From: a virus
IMG/VR virus record: IMGVR_UViG_3300035670_000820
Coordinates: 1-33,091 of that record
DNA: 33,091 nucleotides
Reading direction: 5' to 3' (one strand)
Below, piece by piece: positions 8,167 to 15,023 of the stretch. The notes under the pieces were generated by a model. That model did not search any database. It was not told the DNA's origin and saw only the letters and a list, made by a program, of their open reading frames with translations. Each line of letters starts with the position of its first letter. Position 1 is the stretch's first letter. Made by a program: the position numbers and the translations under genes.

Positions 8167-9233
8167 TTACAGTATTTAACGTAAAATGTATAGGGAACTA
8201 CTTTCATCTTGGCAAGGATCCATATGAATGGTCTGTATGCCTTGAAATTGTATCGAGCATAGGATGACCTATCTCCCTTGCGGATGTTAACGAGCTGATT
8301 GAACTTATCCTGTTTATCACCGAGCTTGTTTAGATCGAACTCTGGCTTGTCATTGAATAGATCCCGGGCTTGTTGCTTGGTTAGTTTTCCGGATCTCACT
8401 TGAGCAGAAAGGTACACGATGCGCTTGTCAATGTTGAATTTATTCGGTAGCAAATAACTGCCTACAAATTCCGTATATACGTTCTCGCAATGCTTGCCTC
8501 CGTAGTCCTGCCATTGGATGAGTTTCTTCATCTCTGTTTCCATGGTCTCTCTGTCGAATCCATAGTGGAAAGGTCTCACGTTCTTGATTCCCTTCCAGGC
8601 ATAATATAGCTGATCCTTGAATGTGAATAGCGGATAGTTCTTAAGATCCTTGTGAGCATATGCCTTGTATACTGATTTGATGTACTTGGCATCCATGTAG
8701 GTCCATGGCTTTGGTGTAGATCCTTCAGTACGGAAGTCATGTCCGTTGAGGATGTACTTGATCTTGTACATGTCAGCAGTCTGGTACATGAGCTTGGTCA
8801 TGGCGATGTCATTGGGGATATCAGCATCAGGAAGTCCAGCGAATAAGAATGCCTCATTGAGTGTATCGTACTCCTGCTTGTTGACCATGAAGGTGATAGC
8901 ATCTACGTTGAGTTTCTTGATGAGCTGCTTCATGTTATGCTCAGCCTCTGGAGCATTCCAATGATTGTCGAAGTGAATGACAAGGGGCTTGAGTCCCCAG
9001 TAACGAACCGCAGTGTATAGCAATGTAGATGAGTCAAGTCCTCCGGATATCCCCATGATACAGTCGTACTTGGCATCGGTATCAGCAGATGATCTGATCT
9101 GATTGATTAATGGGAACAGTTTGGCAGGATCTGCTTGTTTCTGCATGGTATCATGCATGTCGCAGTATTCGCACTGCTTGTGTCCTATGGTTGCAAAGTC
9201 CTCAGTGAAGAGGCATCTCGGGCATTCTTTCAT
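8163..9233 (-). CDS. N-acetyl-sugar amidotransferase-like PP-loop enzyme (356 aa)
   Basis: Resembles the WbpG/PseA-type enzymes that, with a glutamine amidotransferase partner, turn an acetamido group of a nucleotide-linked sugar into an acetamidino group for surface glycans. Two CxxC pairs (Cys4/7 and Cys21/24) form a probable zinc knuckle. An ATP pyrophosphatase loop SGGLDSS lies at residues 63-69, and HFDNHWNAP at 87-95 matches the family pattern. The length is near the usual 370. The start MKECPRC overlaps the end of the upstream glycosyltransferase-like gene by four bases, and the stop overlaps the next gene. No HisH/HisF-like partner was found in this genome, so ammonia must come from the host or the substrate differs. 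Confidence 0.8.
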   Translation of the reverse strand: MKECPRCLFTEDFATIGHKQCEYCDMHDTMQKQADPAKLFPLINQIRSSADTDAKYDCIMGISGGLDSSTLLYTAVRYWGLKPLVIHFDNHWNAPEAEHNMKQLIKKLNVDAITFMVNKQEYDTLNEAFLFAGLPDADIPNDIAMTKLMYQTADMYKIKYILNGHDFRTEGSTPKPWTYMDAKYIKSVYKAYAHKDLKNYPLFTFKDQLYYAWKGIKNVRPFHYGFDRETMETEMKKLIQWQDYGGKHCENVYTEFVGSYLLPNKFNIDKRIVYLSAQVRSGKLTKQQARDLFNDKPEFDLNKLGDKQDKFNQLVNIRKGDRSSYARYNFKAYRPFIWILAKMKVVPYTFYVKYCK

Positions 9234-9955
9234 TTGGTTGATATTTTAACAAAGTTATAGAAATCTTTTGAGACAGAATCTGATAGGTGTCTCTGGTTGT
9301 ATTCATTGAGTATTGACTCACAGATGTCATCAATGCCCTCCCATCTGATTGAATGAGGAAGGTCTCCATTGTATATTGACTTTCGGCCCATAAGTCCCAT
9401 CTGTAGATTGGTGTTCGGGCATCCATCATGAGGAGTGAGTCTCAGGTTGATGAAGCATTGAGAGTATACATCATACAGCTCATCCCGGGTGAATGTCTGA
9501 TAGTCTGCCTTGATGATGGGTATGTTTATCCTCTGCTCGATCTGTTCTATGAGTTCTGATCCGTAGAACTCCTTGCAGCCTTCATTGTAATACCAGTAGA
9601 TCTTGTCACCCTTGGGAGTGCAAGGCCAGTCCTCTGCTATGGTAGCATTGAGTGGAAGGTAGAATGATTTGATGGATCTCTTGGCAAGGGAGTTCTGCAC
9701 CTGTATGCTGATAGCTATATGCATGTGCTTGCTCAGTTCTGCTATCCATTCACCTGGTAGATCCTTGGCATCGGATCCGAACCATACGACAAAGCAATCA
9801 CCTTTGTGATCAATCAGTGCCTGGAGATCTTCCTCTCGGTACATGCCAAAGAATCCGCAAGGCTCATTGAGATCAGTGCGCTCTATCAGATTGTACTTGC
9901 GCATGATGTCATCCTCGAGTCCCTCAAGGCTTTGTGATATCCAGCATTGTTTCAT
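9230..9955 (-). CDS. Glycosyltransferase-like protein (241 aa)
   Basis: I place the start at 9955 (MKQCWISQSLEG), not the upstream ATG at 10042, because the shorter form overlaps the preceding gene by only 32 bases. The C-terminal half (NLRLTPHDGCPNTNLQMGLMG, split here as LTPHDGCPN and LQMGLMGRKS, then WEGIDDICESIL) resembles the nucleotide-sugar-binding end of GT-B glycosyltransferases. The N-terminal half (CFVVWFGSDAKD) looks like the first Rossmann domain, shortened. The protein is small for a GT-B enzyme, so it may be partial or divergent. It lies between a GT-A-like gene and the amidotransferase gene with overlaps on both sides, which supports a shared sugar pathway. Confidence 0.6.
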   Translation of the reverse strand: MKQCWISQSLEGLEDDIMRKYNLIERTDLNEPCGFFGMYREEDLQALIDHKGDCFVVWFGSDAKDLPGEWIAELSKHMHIAISIQVQNSLAKRSIKSFYLPLNATIAEDWPCTPKGDKIYWYYNEGCKEFYGSELIEQIEQRINIPIIKADYQTFTRDELYDVYSQCFINLRLTPHDGCPNTNLQMGLMGRKSIYNGDLPHSIRWEGIDDICESILNEYNQRHLSDSVSKDFYNFVKISTK

Positions 9956-10646
9956 GTAGCTCAGTGATTTGTGGGAATGTTTTGTAGATTGTTGATAAGT
10001 CTGTGATACGTTCACTCTTAAGGGGACCAGTCCAATGGTCATTGAACTTGTGCTTGTTATTCCATGCGCTTGTGGATATTGACATGAGCATCAGATCAGG
10101 ATCTTCCAGGATACCTACAGCGGCATCAGCATAGATAGCCTTTAGCCACATGGACCAATCGAGTCCTGATGACAGTCTCTGATCGAATGGCTGCCAATTA
10201 AGTTTGTTCAGAAACCTATCTGATAGCACTCTTCCTATACCTATCGGCTCATATGATCTTGGCCCTGTTCCGTATCCATGCCAGTTGACGAGTCTGATAT
10301 CCTCAGCCACATCGATGAAGTGACATCCGAGCTTTCCGAGTAGATCATATTCATCAAGGAGTAGCTCACATGTCTCGATGTAGTTATCGGAACACCAGTC
10401 AGATGATCCCATGAATATCACACCGCTTGGATTGTGTTTCTTTGCTGCCTTGAATCCGGCATTCCACTTGGCACCCAAAGGATCATTGCTGTGTTCTACC
10501 CACTCAGCTCCCATCGATAGGACAAGATCCTTGGCTTGCTTCTCATGGCCTATACCGATGACATGCGCTCCTTGGTCCTGTAGCCTTTGGATTGTGAGCT
10601 TCACCAGGGGAAGCCTTCCGTATATTGGAATGGGTGCTACTATCAT
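9924..10646 (-). CDS. Glycosyltransferase family 2-like (GT-A fold) protein (240 aa)
   Basis: Begins MIVAPIPIYGRLPLVKLTIQ, the 'nucleotide-binding strand plus R..L...tI..L' opening of GT-A transferases. VIGIGHEKQAKDL and the later GVIFMGSSDWCSDNYI at about residues 75-90 occupy the position of the DxD metal site, here with SDW rather than a clear DxD. It would add a sugar to a glycan, lipid carrier or protein, but the acceptor is unknown. The start overlaps the stop of the upstream 117-residue gene and the end overlaps the next glycosyltransferase-like gene. The altered DxD lowers certainty that it is active as a transferase. Confidence 0.65.
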   Translation of the reverse strand: MIVAPIPIYGRLPLVKLTIQRLQDQGAHVIGIGHEKQAKDLVLSMGAEWVEHSNDPLGAKWNAGFKAAKKHNPSGVIFMGSSDWCSDNYIETCELLLDEYDLLGKLGCHFIDVAEDIRLVNWHGYGTGPRSYEPIGIGRVLSDRFLNKLNWQPFDQRLSSGLDWSMWLKAIYADAAVGILEDPDLMLMSISTSAWNNKHKFNDHWTGPLKSERITDLSTIYKTFPQITELHETMLDITKP

Positions 10647-10996
10647 CTCTTGAGTGCTTCGAGTAGTTCCTGCTTTGTTGGTGCCTGTTCCATCTTGATG
10701 CCTTTCTTCTTGGCTTCACGCTTCAGCTCGTTGTAGCTCATGGAGTCATAGTTGTACTGCTTGACACCGATGAACTGAATCTTTGCCGGTTTAATCTCCT
10801 TGTTTGATTCCTCCTGGATAGACTTTGCCAGATCATTCATTGCATTGCGTAGGCATGTACCGCATCTCACATTGAGAGTCGCCTGCCTTGTAAGACGGAA
10901 CCAGTCTGCCAGCTCCTCCTTAAGGTTCTCATTGAGGGCAAAGGATCTGGTTCTCTGGAACCTCTGCACCTGTGTTTTTAATTCATCAGAAATCAT
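10643..10996 (-). CDS. Hypothetical protein with C-terminal SAP/HeH-like helices (117 aa)
   Basis: The N-terminal part contains ADWFRLTRQATLNVRCGTC, an amphipathic region with a CxxC. The last 32 residues (MSYNELKREAKKKGI, then APTKQELLEALKR) match the helix-extended loop-helix pattern of SAP/HeH/LEM-type DNA-binding motifs. It could be a small DNA-associated protein. Its ATG at 10996 overlaps the end of the upstream small gene by 11 bases, and its stop overlaps the start of the glycosyltransferase-like gene, so it is part of the same transcript. Confidence 0.65.
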   Translation of the reverse strand: MISDELKTQVQRFQRTRSFALNENLKEELADWFRLTRQATLNVRCGTCLRNAMNDLAKSIQEESNKEIKPAKIQFIGVKQYNYDSMSYNELKREAKKKGIKMEQAPTKQELLEALKR

Positions 10997-11186
10997 TGCG
11001 TATTATGTATTTTAGTTTCTGCTCAAGTTGTGTGCCTCTAAGCTTTCTGCGTAGTCCTCTGTCATCATGAAGCTCCTGTAGGACAATAGCTCCAATCATG
11101 GCCATCTTGATATCCTTCTCTGTCATCTCTCGGATGTCTCGCTTCTTGAATAGCTTTCTCCAGAGCTGTTTTATTTTTGTTCCCAT
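10986..11186 (-). CDS. Small basic hypothetical protein (66 aa)
   Basis: MGTKIKQLWRKLFKKRDIR begins a lysine/arginine-rich N-terminus with an amphipathic character, followed by a helical segment (MAMIGAIVLQELHDDRGL). It has no family I recognise. Its start lies inside the end of the membrane-protein gene by 16 bases and its end overlaps the next gene by 11, typical of tightly packed phage genes. A peripheral membrane or nucleic-acid-binding role is possible but unsupported. Confidence 0.6.
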   Translation of the reverse strand: MGTKIKQLWRKLFKKRDIREMTEKDIKMAMIGAIVLQELHDDRGLRRKLRGTQLEQKLKYIIRNDF

Positions 11187-11383
11187 ACCAGTATCAAGTC
11201 TGAAAGTAAGTAACTGATGAAAGCCAGGGGAATCATATGCCAGTCATAGAATCCCATCAGTGCCACGCATCCCCAGAATGACATGCATGATTGACAGTTG
11301 AATGGCTTGATATCTGGCATGCTAAAGGTCTGCATCGCACGGGCTATCCCTATGCTCGACAGAATAAAAAGAATGTAGATCAT
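11171..11383 (-). CDS. Small membrane protein with CxxC segment (70 aa)
   Basis: Three hydrophobic stretches are visible: residues 1-17 (MIYILFILSSIGIARAM), about 33-48 and about 50-66. NCQSCMSFWGC lies at the edge of the second, a cysteine pattern like that of small phage and host membrane proteins of the DUF1360 type. The end carries LVWEQK. Its start lies 62 bases inside the sigma-like gene. It probably sits in the inner membrane, perhaps affecting superinfection or lysis, but this is unproven. Confidence 0.6.
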   Translation of the reverse strand: MIYILFILSSIGIARAMQTFSMPDIKPFNCQSCMSFWGCVALMGFYDWHMIPLAFISYLLSDLILVWEQK

Positions 11384-11837
11384 ATTTGAATTGTTTGATT
11401 GCTGAATGTATTACTCTGAGTGATAGTCCTGTCTCTGACTTGATATCCCGGAAGGTCATGCCACATAGATGCATCTTGACTATCGTATTGAGAAACAGCT
11501 CCTGATCATTCTCAGGAGATTTATCCAGATGCTCTTCCAGGATCTGCTTGTACTCGGATAGGTCCTCTTCATCCTTCTCTCTGAATTCGATGTCGATGTC
11601 ATATGATAGAACTCTGGCATCTGCCTTGAAGAGCTTGTTGAATTCACTCTCTGGCCATTTCCACTGATTCCATGCGAACCTAGCGAAGGTTCGCGGAAGA
11701 TCGGCAGAGGGGATGTTGTGCTTTGAGAGTATAAGATAGGTATGTGAGACCAGGTCCTCGTGTAGTGGATGGCCTCCGGTGATCTTGTGAGCGATCTCAT
11801 AGGCTTGCCTGTGCCAGAACAGAATAAAGCTCATCAA
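11322..11837 (-). CDS. Sigma-70-like / phage transcription regulator (171 aa)
   Basis: The N-terminal part (YEIAHKITGGHPLHEDLVSHTYLIL) resembles sigma region 2 of ECF-like factors. The C-terminal part (MHLCGMTFRDIKSETGLSL followed by VIHSAIKQFKYDL) matches a region 4 helix-turn-helix. The length is close to an ECF sigma factor. It may redirect host RNA polymerase to late phage promoters, which would fit its place at the end of the recombination operon. The start MMSFILFWHRQ overlaps the preceding gene by 41 bases. The -10-binding residues are not conserved enough to be sure, so a plain DNA-binding regulator is the alternative. Confidence 0.6.
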   Translation of the reverse strand: MMSFILFWHRQAYEIAHKITGGHPLHEDLVSHTYLILSKHNIPSADLPRTFARFAWNQWKWPESEFNKLFKADARVLSYDIDIEFREKDEEDLSEYKQILEEHLDKSPENDQELFLNTIVKMHLCGMTFRDIKSETGLSLRVIHSAIKQFKYDLHSFYSVEHRDSPCDADL

Positions 11838-12006
11838 GTAGTTGGTTGGTCACAGGCTTATGATTCATGAATCTCCAGAGTGAATAATACTTGAGACCTG
11901 TATCATTAGCGAAGTTCTTGAGCTTGTAACGAGCTGAGAGACGAGCTTGAAGCTCATCCCTCAACGTGTCACTCAATGATCTATCAGAACGGAAGTCCAT
12001 CGTCAT
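11797..12006 (-). CDS. Small helix-turn-helix protein (69 aa)
   Basis: Residues 18-60 (ELQARLSARYKLKNFANDTG, then YSLWRFMNHKPVTNQLLDEL) follow an XRE-type helix-turn-helix pattern: a helix, 'fAndtGl', a recognition helix with 'lwRFmn', and a closing helix. It would bind DNA as a small regulator. The start at 12006 lies 23 bases inside the SSB-like gene; a second ATG at 12000 is possible. Followed by the sigma-like gene with a 41-base overlap, the pair could form an early-to-late switch. Confidence 0.6.
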   Translation of the reverse strand: MTMDFRSDRSLSDTLRDELQARLSARYKLKNFANDTGLKYYSLWRFMNHKPVTNQLLDELYSVLAQASL

Positions 12007-12247
12007 CAGTTTCGTTCATTAGATTAGTTTGTACAGGCTTTGCTGTAGCTTGCCCCTCATCAGGCTTTACCCATGGCTCCTTGATAGCTGCACTGAAATA
12101 CTTTCCAGCTTTCTGTCCTTCCTTTACCCATAGTGAGATTTCCCATTCCTTACCATCTACATTGATCTTGCCTCTGTAGTCTGGCTGATTTTCGGCAGTC
12201 TTCTTGTCATTCTTGAAGATTGATCCGCTGTTTACTTTTGTTTCCAT
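11984..12247 (-). CDS. ssb: SSB-like single-stranded DNA-binding protein (87 aa)
   Basis: The body (SGSIFKNDKKTAENQPDYRG, then KEWEISLWVKEG and GKYFSAAIKEPW) has the strand pattern of a compact OB-like or DUF736-like phage protein. The C-terminus is an acidic tip ending DDDGLPF, matching the SSB tail (acidic run, then Pro-Phe) that recruits replication and repair proteins. It is short compared with bacterial SSB (about 170). It lies in a recombination operon with an exonuclease and an ERF protein, where coating single strands fits. The ATG at 12247 directly abuts the upstream stop. Confidence 0.65.
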   Translation of the reverse strand: METKVNSGSIFKNDKKTAENQPDYRGKINVDGKEWEISLWVKEGQKAGKYFSAAIKEPWVKPDEGQATAKPVQTNLMNETDDDGLPF

Positions 12248-12439
12248 TTATTTGTCGTGTTGATTATTACTATCCACAGCCATTCTCCTGGCTTCAATTT
12301 CCTCAATGATCTTGTCAAGTTGATGAGCTGCTTCATGGTATTCCTCTATCGTCAAAGATACAGAAGAAAATTGTACGAATGAAATCTCCCAATAATGTTG
12401 GTTATTTTGAGGATCGTATTTGTGTTGTTGCAGGATCAT
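12248..12439 (-). CDS. Small hypothetical protein (63 aa)
   Basis: MILQQHKYDPQNNQHYWEI begins a small acidic/polar protein whose second half is one long helix (IEEYHEAAHQLDKIIEEIEARR). I do not recognise a family. The ATG overlaps the stop of the upstream 59-residue gene (ATGA) and its end abuts the SSB-like gene, so it is co-translated with the recombination genes. Confidence 0.65.
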   Translation of the reverse strand: MILQQHKYDPQNNQHYWEISFVQFSSVSLTIEEYHEAAHQLDKIIEEIEARRMAVDSNNQHDK

Positions 12440-12615
12440 ACTACTTTCTCTGGAAAATGATTTGATTCTACGGCAATATCATCTGTTTTCAAGATGAGCA
12501 TTCTCGCTAATATCAAGGCCCTGTCCAGGATCATCATCTCATCCATGTCCTTGAATCTGTCTGATTGTAGCATAGCAGCTGCCAATCTTGATGCTATTTC
12601 TCTTTCTGTTGTCAT
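12436..12615 (-). CDS. Small helical hypothetical protein (59 aa)
   Basis: Starts MTTEREIASRLAAAMLQSD and ends with ESNHFPEKVV. It is predicted to be almost wholly helical and is of unknown function. The leader (AAAACACAAGTAAA just before ATG) matches the A-rich leader seen at other genes here. Its stop overlaps the start of the next small gene by four bases. It fills the space between the exonuclease and that gene. Confidence 0.7.
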   Translation of the reverse strand: MTTEREIASRLAAAMLQSDRFKDMDEMMILDRALILARMLILKTDDIAVESNHFPEKVV

Positions 12616-12631
12616 TTTACTTGTGTTTTAT

Positions 12632-13264
12632 TTATTTGTTTACTAATTCATTCATCACTTGAGCATAGAACTCTGAAGCATATCTGAGCTTAGTCAGCAT
12701 GTCAAGCTCCAGGTCAAGGTCTCTCTCGTATCTGCATACAGTGATACGCTTTGCAGGATCAATATGATCTACCCGGTGAACTGATAGGTTATCCCATGGA
12801 GTGAGTAGATTAAACTCATCCTTCGGATCTGTTGATACCATGCAATGGATCACCTCAAATACATCACGATCATAGAGATGCATGTAGGCTCTTCCTTGCC
12901 ATTCGTAATCTCTGTCATCAGCATCATCTCTGGTTGCTGGGAAAGTCTCCAGGGACCACGATGTTTTCACATCGATGATCATATCATCCAGGAGGATATC
13001 ACATTCACCTGACATCAGCTCAGTTTCTACCCTACCGATGTGCTTTGAGTAGTCCGTGAATCGAACAGCATTGATTAGATCAATTGAATCATGTTCCTGT
13101 AGTATACCCTTGTTGATATATTTGTTATTCAGCTCCAGATCATATCCATAAAAATGCTGTTTCGCCTGGCTCTTGATGTAGCTCTTTGCAGTCTCAGAAA
13201 GTACCTCATTCTTTGATCTTGCATTGGTCATCAGCTTGCCGATGCTTGAAGGTCTCCATTTCAT
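12632..13264 (-). CDS. YqaJ/RecB-like recombination exonuclease (210 aa)
   Basis: A PD-(D/E)XK nuclease pattern is visible: SGECDILLDD at residues 85-94 gives the metal-binding Asp, IIDVKTS at 96-102 gives the second acidic residue and Lys, and EWQGRAYMHL at 121-130 supplies the Gln-Tyr motif of lambda-type and YqaJ exonucleases. An early Glu (VETELMSGE) precedes it. It would resect double-stranded ends to give single strands for the ERF annealing protein encoded two genes upstream. ATG at 13264 overlaps the stop of the small membrane protein gene. Size is in the range of such phage exonucleases. Confidence 0.75.
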   Translation of the reverse strand: MKWRPSSIGKLMTNARSKNEVLSETAKSYIKSQAKQHFYGYDLELNNKYINKGILQEHDSIDLINAVRFTDYSKHIGRVETELMSGECDILLDDMIIDVKTSWSLETFPATRDDADDRDYEWQGRAYMHLYDRDVFEVIHCMVSTDPKDEFNLLTPWDNLSVHRVDHIDPAKRITVCRYERDLDLELDMLTKLRYASEFYAQVMNELVNK

Positions 13265-13416
13265 TGCTCGATATTTTTAAGGATTAGAAATGCCATCGAC
13301 ATCAAGATGATAACAGCCACAGGCCATGATCCAAGATATGAATGAATAAGATAGAAGATTCCTCCGATTGCTGCCAATATCAGGCAGATCAATAGGTATG
13401 TGAGTAGTTTTTTCAT
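13261..13416 (-). CDS. Two-helix membrane protein A (51 aa)
   Basis: MKKLLTYLLICLILAAIGG opens the first hydrophobic helix. A short loop (YLIHSYLGSW) separates it from a second helix (VAVIILMSMAFLIL) with a short polar end NIEQ. Start and stop overlap the neighbouring genes by four bases each (ATGA). It is exactly as long as a second two-helix protein at 18481-18636 and shares the YLI-x4-GS loop with it. A role in the inner membrane is likely, function unknown. Confidence 0.75.
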   Translation of the reverse strand: MKKLLTYLLICLILAAIGGIFYLIHSYLGSWPVAVIILMSMAFLILKNIEQ

Positions 13417-13952
13417 AGCTCAGACAGTTGCTCAAGTGTTAGTGTATAGTTCTTTTTCAGTTGCTCTGCCGTGTACTTACCATCAGCAATACTCTTCAAT
13501 GCTCCTGCAAATCTTTCAGCATCGAGTCCAGGCTTCTCAATCTGTTTCGGAATAGCTTTTCCAGCTTCTGCTCCATCATCATCTGTTGCTGCCAATGTGA
13601 GCATTGAGATCAATGTGTACCTTCTGTAGTAGCTTATCGCAGATCCGAGCTGCTGTGGATTCTGTAGCTGTGGGAGTCTGATGAAAGACTCGATATGTTC
13701 CCCAGAATCGATATCCACTATCTGAGTTATCACTACATCCTCCTTGATTGGTTGCAGGATCATCAGTCCATGTTCCAAGAGAATACCCTCACATGCATCC
13801 AGGACCGCATTAAGATCAGCGTAGTTCTGTTTAAAATGTGGATTCTTTGCGTTCTTGTGGACCTTACCGATCTCACGCTTTGCCCTCCATAGCTTCATGT
13901 ACAGAGATGCTGGAGATGAAATCTCCTCTTCTTGTGTTTTTCTTGTTGCCAT
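13413..13952 (-). CDS. erf: ERF-family single-strand annealing protein (179 aa)
   Basis: The core matches the ERF superfamily: LLEHGLMILQPI, then RLPQLQNPQQLGSAISYYRR (the signature GSAISYYRRY) and LISMLTLAATDDDGAEAG at about residues 115-150. It anneals complementary single strands during phage recombination and genome circularisation. The C-terminal tail (QLKKNYTLTLEQL) is helical. It lies with exonuclease, SSB-like and nuclease genes in one operon. The ATG at 13952 is preceded by the leader CTAAAACACACATAAAA, which is part of a 24-bp repeat shared with the upstream 124-residue gene. Confidence 0.9.
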   Translation of the reverse strand: MATRKTQEEEISSPASLYMKLWRAKREIGKVHKNAKNPHFKQNYADLNAVLDACEGILLEHGLMILQPIKEDVVITQIVDIDSGEHIESFIRLPQLQNPQQLGSAISYYRRYTLISMLTLAATDDDGAEAGKAIPKQIEKPGLDAERFAGALKSIADGKYTAEQLKKNYTLTLEQLSEL

Positions 13953-13973
13953 TTTTATGTGTGTTTTAGATTT
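13950..13973. repeat. 24-bp direct repeat, copy 1 (leader of the ERF gene)
   Basis: Identical to 14338-14361. It contains the ERF start codon and A-rich leader, and the stop codon (13966-13968) of the upstream cassette gene. The two copies flank that gene, 388 bp apart start to start. Confidence 0.95.
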
Positions 13974-14340
13974 CTATTTCTACCGCCTTGAATAACTTAT
14001 ACCCTCTGATTTTAAGAAATTCAATACATATTTTCTCACCATTAGCATGATCAAAAAGATACTGAATAACTAATGGCTCTGAGATTACTGATTTAATAGG
14101 TTCCGGTTCTTCATTGAATAACTCTACCTGATTGTTATCTTGCATTTTTTTTACCCATGTTTTTGGTTTTTTATGATCTGGATGCAATGGATCACAATTT
14201 GATTTTAAAAAAATTTGAGAATGACGACCAATCAATTTGTCATCACCTCCGTTTTTTCTGAATACTCTTAGGAATTCTCCTGACGAAAAAATATTCGTCA
14301 TCTGATTCAGACTCTGCTCTAAAATTTCTGTTTGCTTCAT
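13966..14340 (-). CDS. AT-rich cassette gene of unknown function (124 aa)
   Basis: I choose ATG at 14340 (MKQTEILEQSLNQM) over 14367, since 14340 follows the same CTAAAACACACATAAAA leader as the ERF gene. The protein is mixed charge with a C-terminal ICIEFLKIRGYKLF strand-helix segment and shows no recognised domain. The gene is AT-richer than its neighbours, has its own promoter (14365-14392), and lies between two 24-bp repeats. Together these suggest a late insertion ('moron') whose leader duplicated. Host-interaction or anti-defence roles are common for such genes but there is no direct evidence here. Confidence 0.7.
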   Translation of the reverse strand: MKQTEILEQSLNQMTNIFSSGEFLRVFRKNGGDDKLIGRHSQIFLKSNCDPLHPDHKKPKTWVKKMQDNNQVELFNEEPEPIKSVISEPLVIQYLFDHANGEKICIEFLKIRGYKLFKAVEIEI

Positions 14341-14361
14341 TTTTATGTGTGTTTTAGATTT
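14338..14361. repeat. 24-bp direct repeat, copy 2 (leader of the cassette gene)
   Basis: Exact copy of 13950-13973. It holds the start codon and leader of the AT-rich cassette gene and lies directly downstream of its promoter. Confidence 0.95.
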
Positions 14362-14364
14362 GTA

Positions 14365-14392
14365 CAAATGTAATTAATTATTTTAATACAAA
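14365..14392 (-). promoter_or_regulatory. Bacteroidota-type promoter for the cassette gene
   Basis: The minus strand has TTTG (14389-14392), 16 bases, then TACATTTG (14365-14372), matching the -33 TTTG and -7 TAnnTTTG consensus at slightly short spacing. The transcript would start near 14359, leaving an A-rich leader of about 20 bases before ATG at 14340. It overlaps the end of the VRR-NUC gene. Confidence 0.7.
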
Positions 14393-14848
14393 GGAATCGT
14401 ACCATAAAATAAATTCATCAAAATTCTTTACTATGATGTAAACCCCTCCAGCTCGCTCAATAGATTCCTGGTATCGTTTCTGATGTTCAGACTGTCTATC
14501 AGCTCCAATCTTAATCTCGATCTTGACTGATCTGCCGTTGATAGTAGCTGATATGTCTGCGGATCCTTTGGTGCCTGTTGTTTTGGTATAAGTTCCTCTG
14601 CCTACTGATCTGGTGACTCCATCAAGGTTAGTGTATTTCTTTGGTCCTCTGAAAGTACCCATGGTATTGATTCGCTCTGCCTGATGTCCTGAGAATGTCA
14701 GGAAGGATGTCACCATCTTTGTGAGTCCGTTAGCAGTCTTATCACTCCATGCTGACTTAGCCAGGCAATGCTCTGGAACAGATGGATGTTTCTGTCTGAG
14801 ATTCTCCAGCTCCATCTGCTGGATTCGTTTCTTATTTTGTGTGTTCAT
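14378..14848 (-). CDS. VRR-NUC-like nuclease (156 aa)
   Basis: The C-terminal half (from KGSADISATINGRSVKIEIK to RAGGVYIIV) fits the VRR-NUC/PD-(D/E)XK fold: Gly-Ser-Ala-Asp (Asp98), Glu111-x-Lys113, and conserved Gln/Tyr in EHQKRYQESIERAGG. These place the metal site. Proteins like this act as structure-specific nucleases or Holliday-junction resolvases in phage recombination. The N-terminal half (HCLAKSAWSDKTANGL) is helical and less clear. ATG at 14848 overlaps the upstream stop by 17 bases. The stop is followed at once by the cassette-gene promoter. Confidence 0.8.
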   Translation of the reverse strand: MNTQNKKRIQQMELENLRQKHPSVPEHCLAKSAWSDKTANGLTKMVTSFLTFSGHQAERINTMGTFRGPKKYTNLDGVTRSVGRGTYTKTTGTKGSADISATINGRSVKIEIKIGADRQSEHQKRYQESIERAGGVYIIVKNFDEFILWYDSFVLK

Positions 14849-15023
14849 AAAGGTAATCGTAATATGCTCTTTGATTATTGTTTAGCGTTGTATCCTCTTC
14901 GATGTTCACATATGTGAATGCTTCTTTTTCCGGAGTGATTACTTGCTTTGTTTCCTCCTTGCTCAGTAGCATGTACAGCAGTAGGCTGTATGCTGCGAAC
15001 ATGATTGCTGATAGTGTTTTCAT
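14832..15023 (-). CDS. Small membrane-anchored protein (63 aa)
   Basis: MKTLSAIMFAAYSLLLYMLL is a single N-terminal hydrophobic segment, followed by a polar, acidic tail (IEEDTTLNNNQRAYYDYLY). It could be a signal anchor or an uncleaved signal; no lipobox Cys is present. The ATG overlaps the stop of the upstream 58-residue gene (ATGA). No function is recognised. It may be an inner membrane protein facing the periplasm. Confidence 0.65.
   Translation of the reverse strand: MKTLSAIMFAAYSLLLYMLLSKEETKQVITPEKEAFTYVNIEEDTTLNNNQRAYYDYLYEHTK

Noticed and set aside
9247-9254. TAACTTTG as a promoter for the amidotransferase gene
   Set aside because: The -7 match lacks a TTTG at 16-23 bases upstream and lies at the end of the previous gene in a coupled operon; likely chance.
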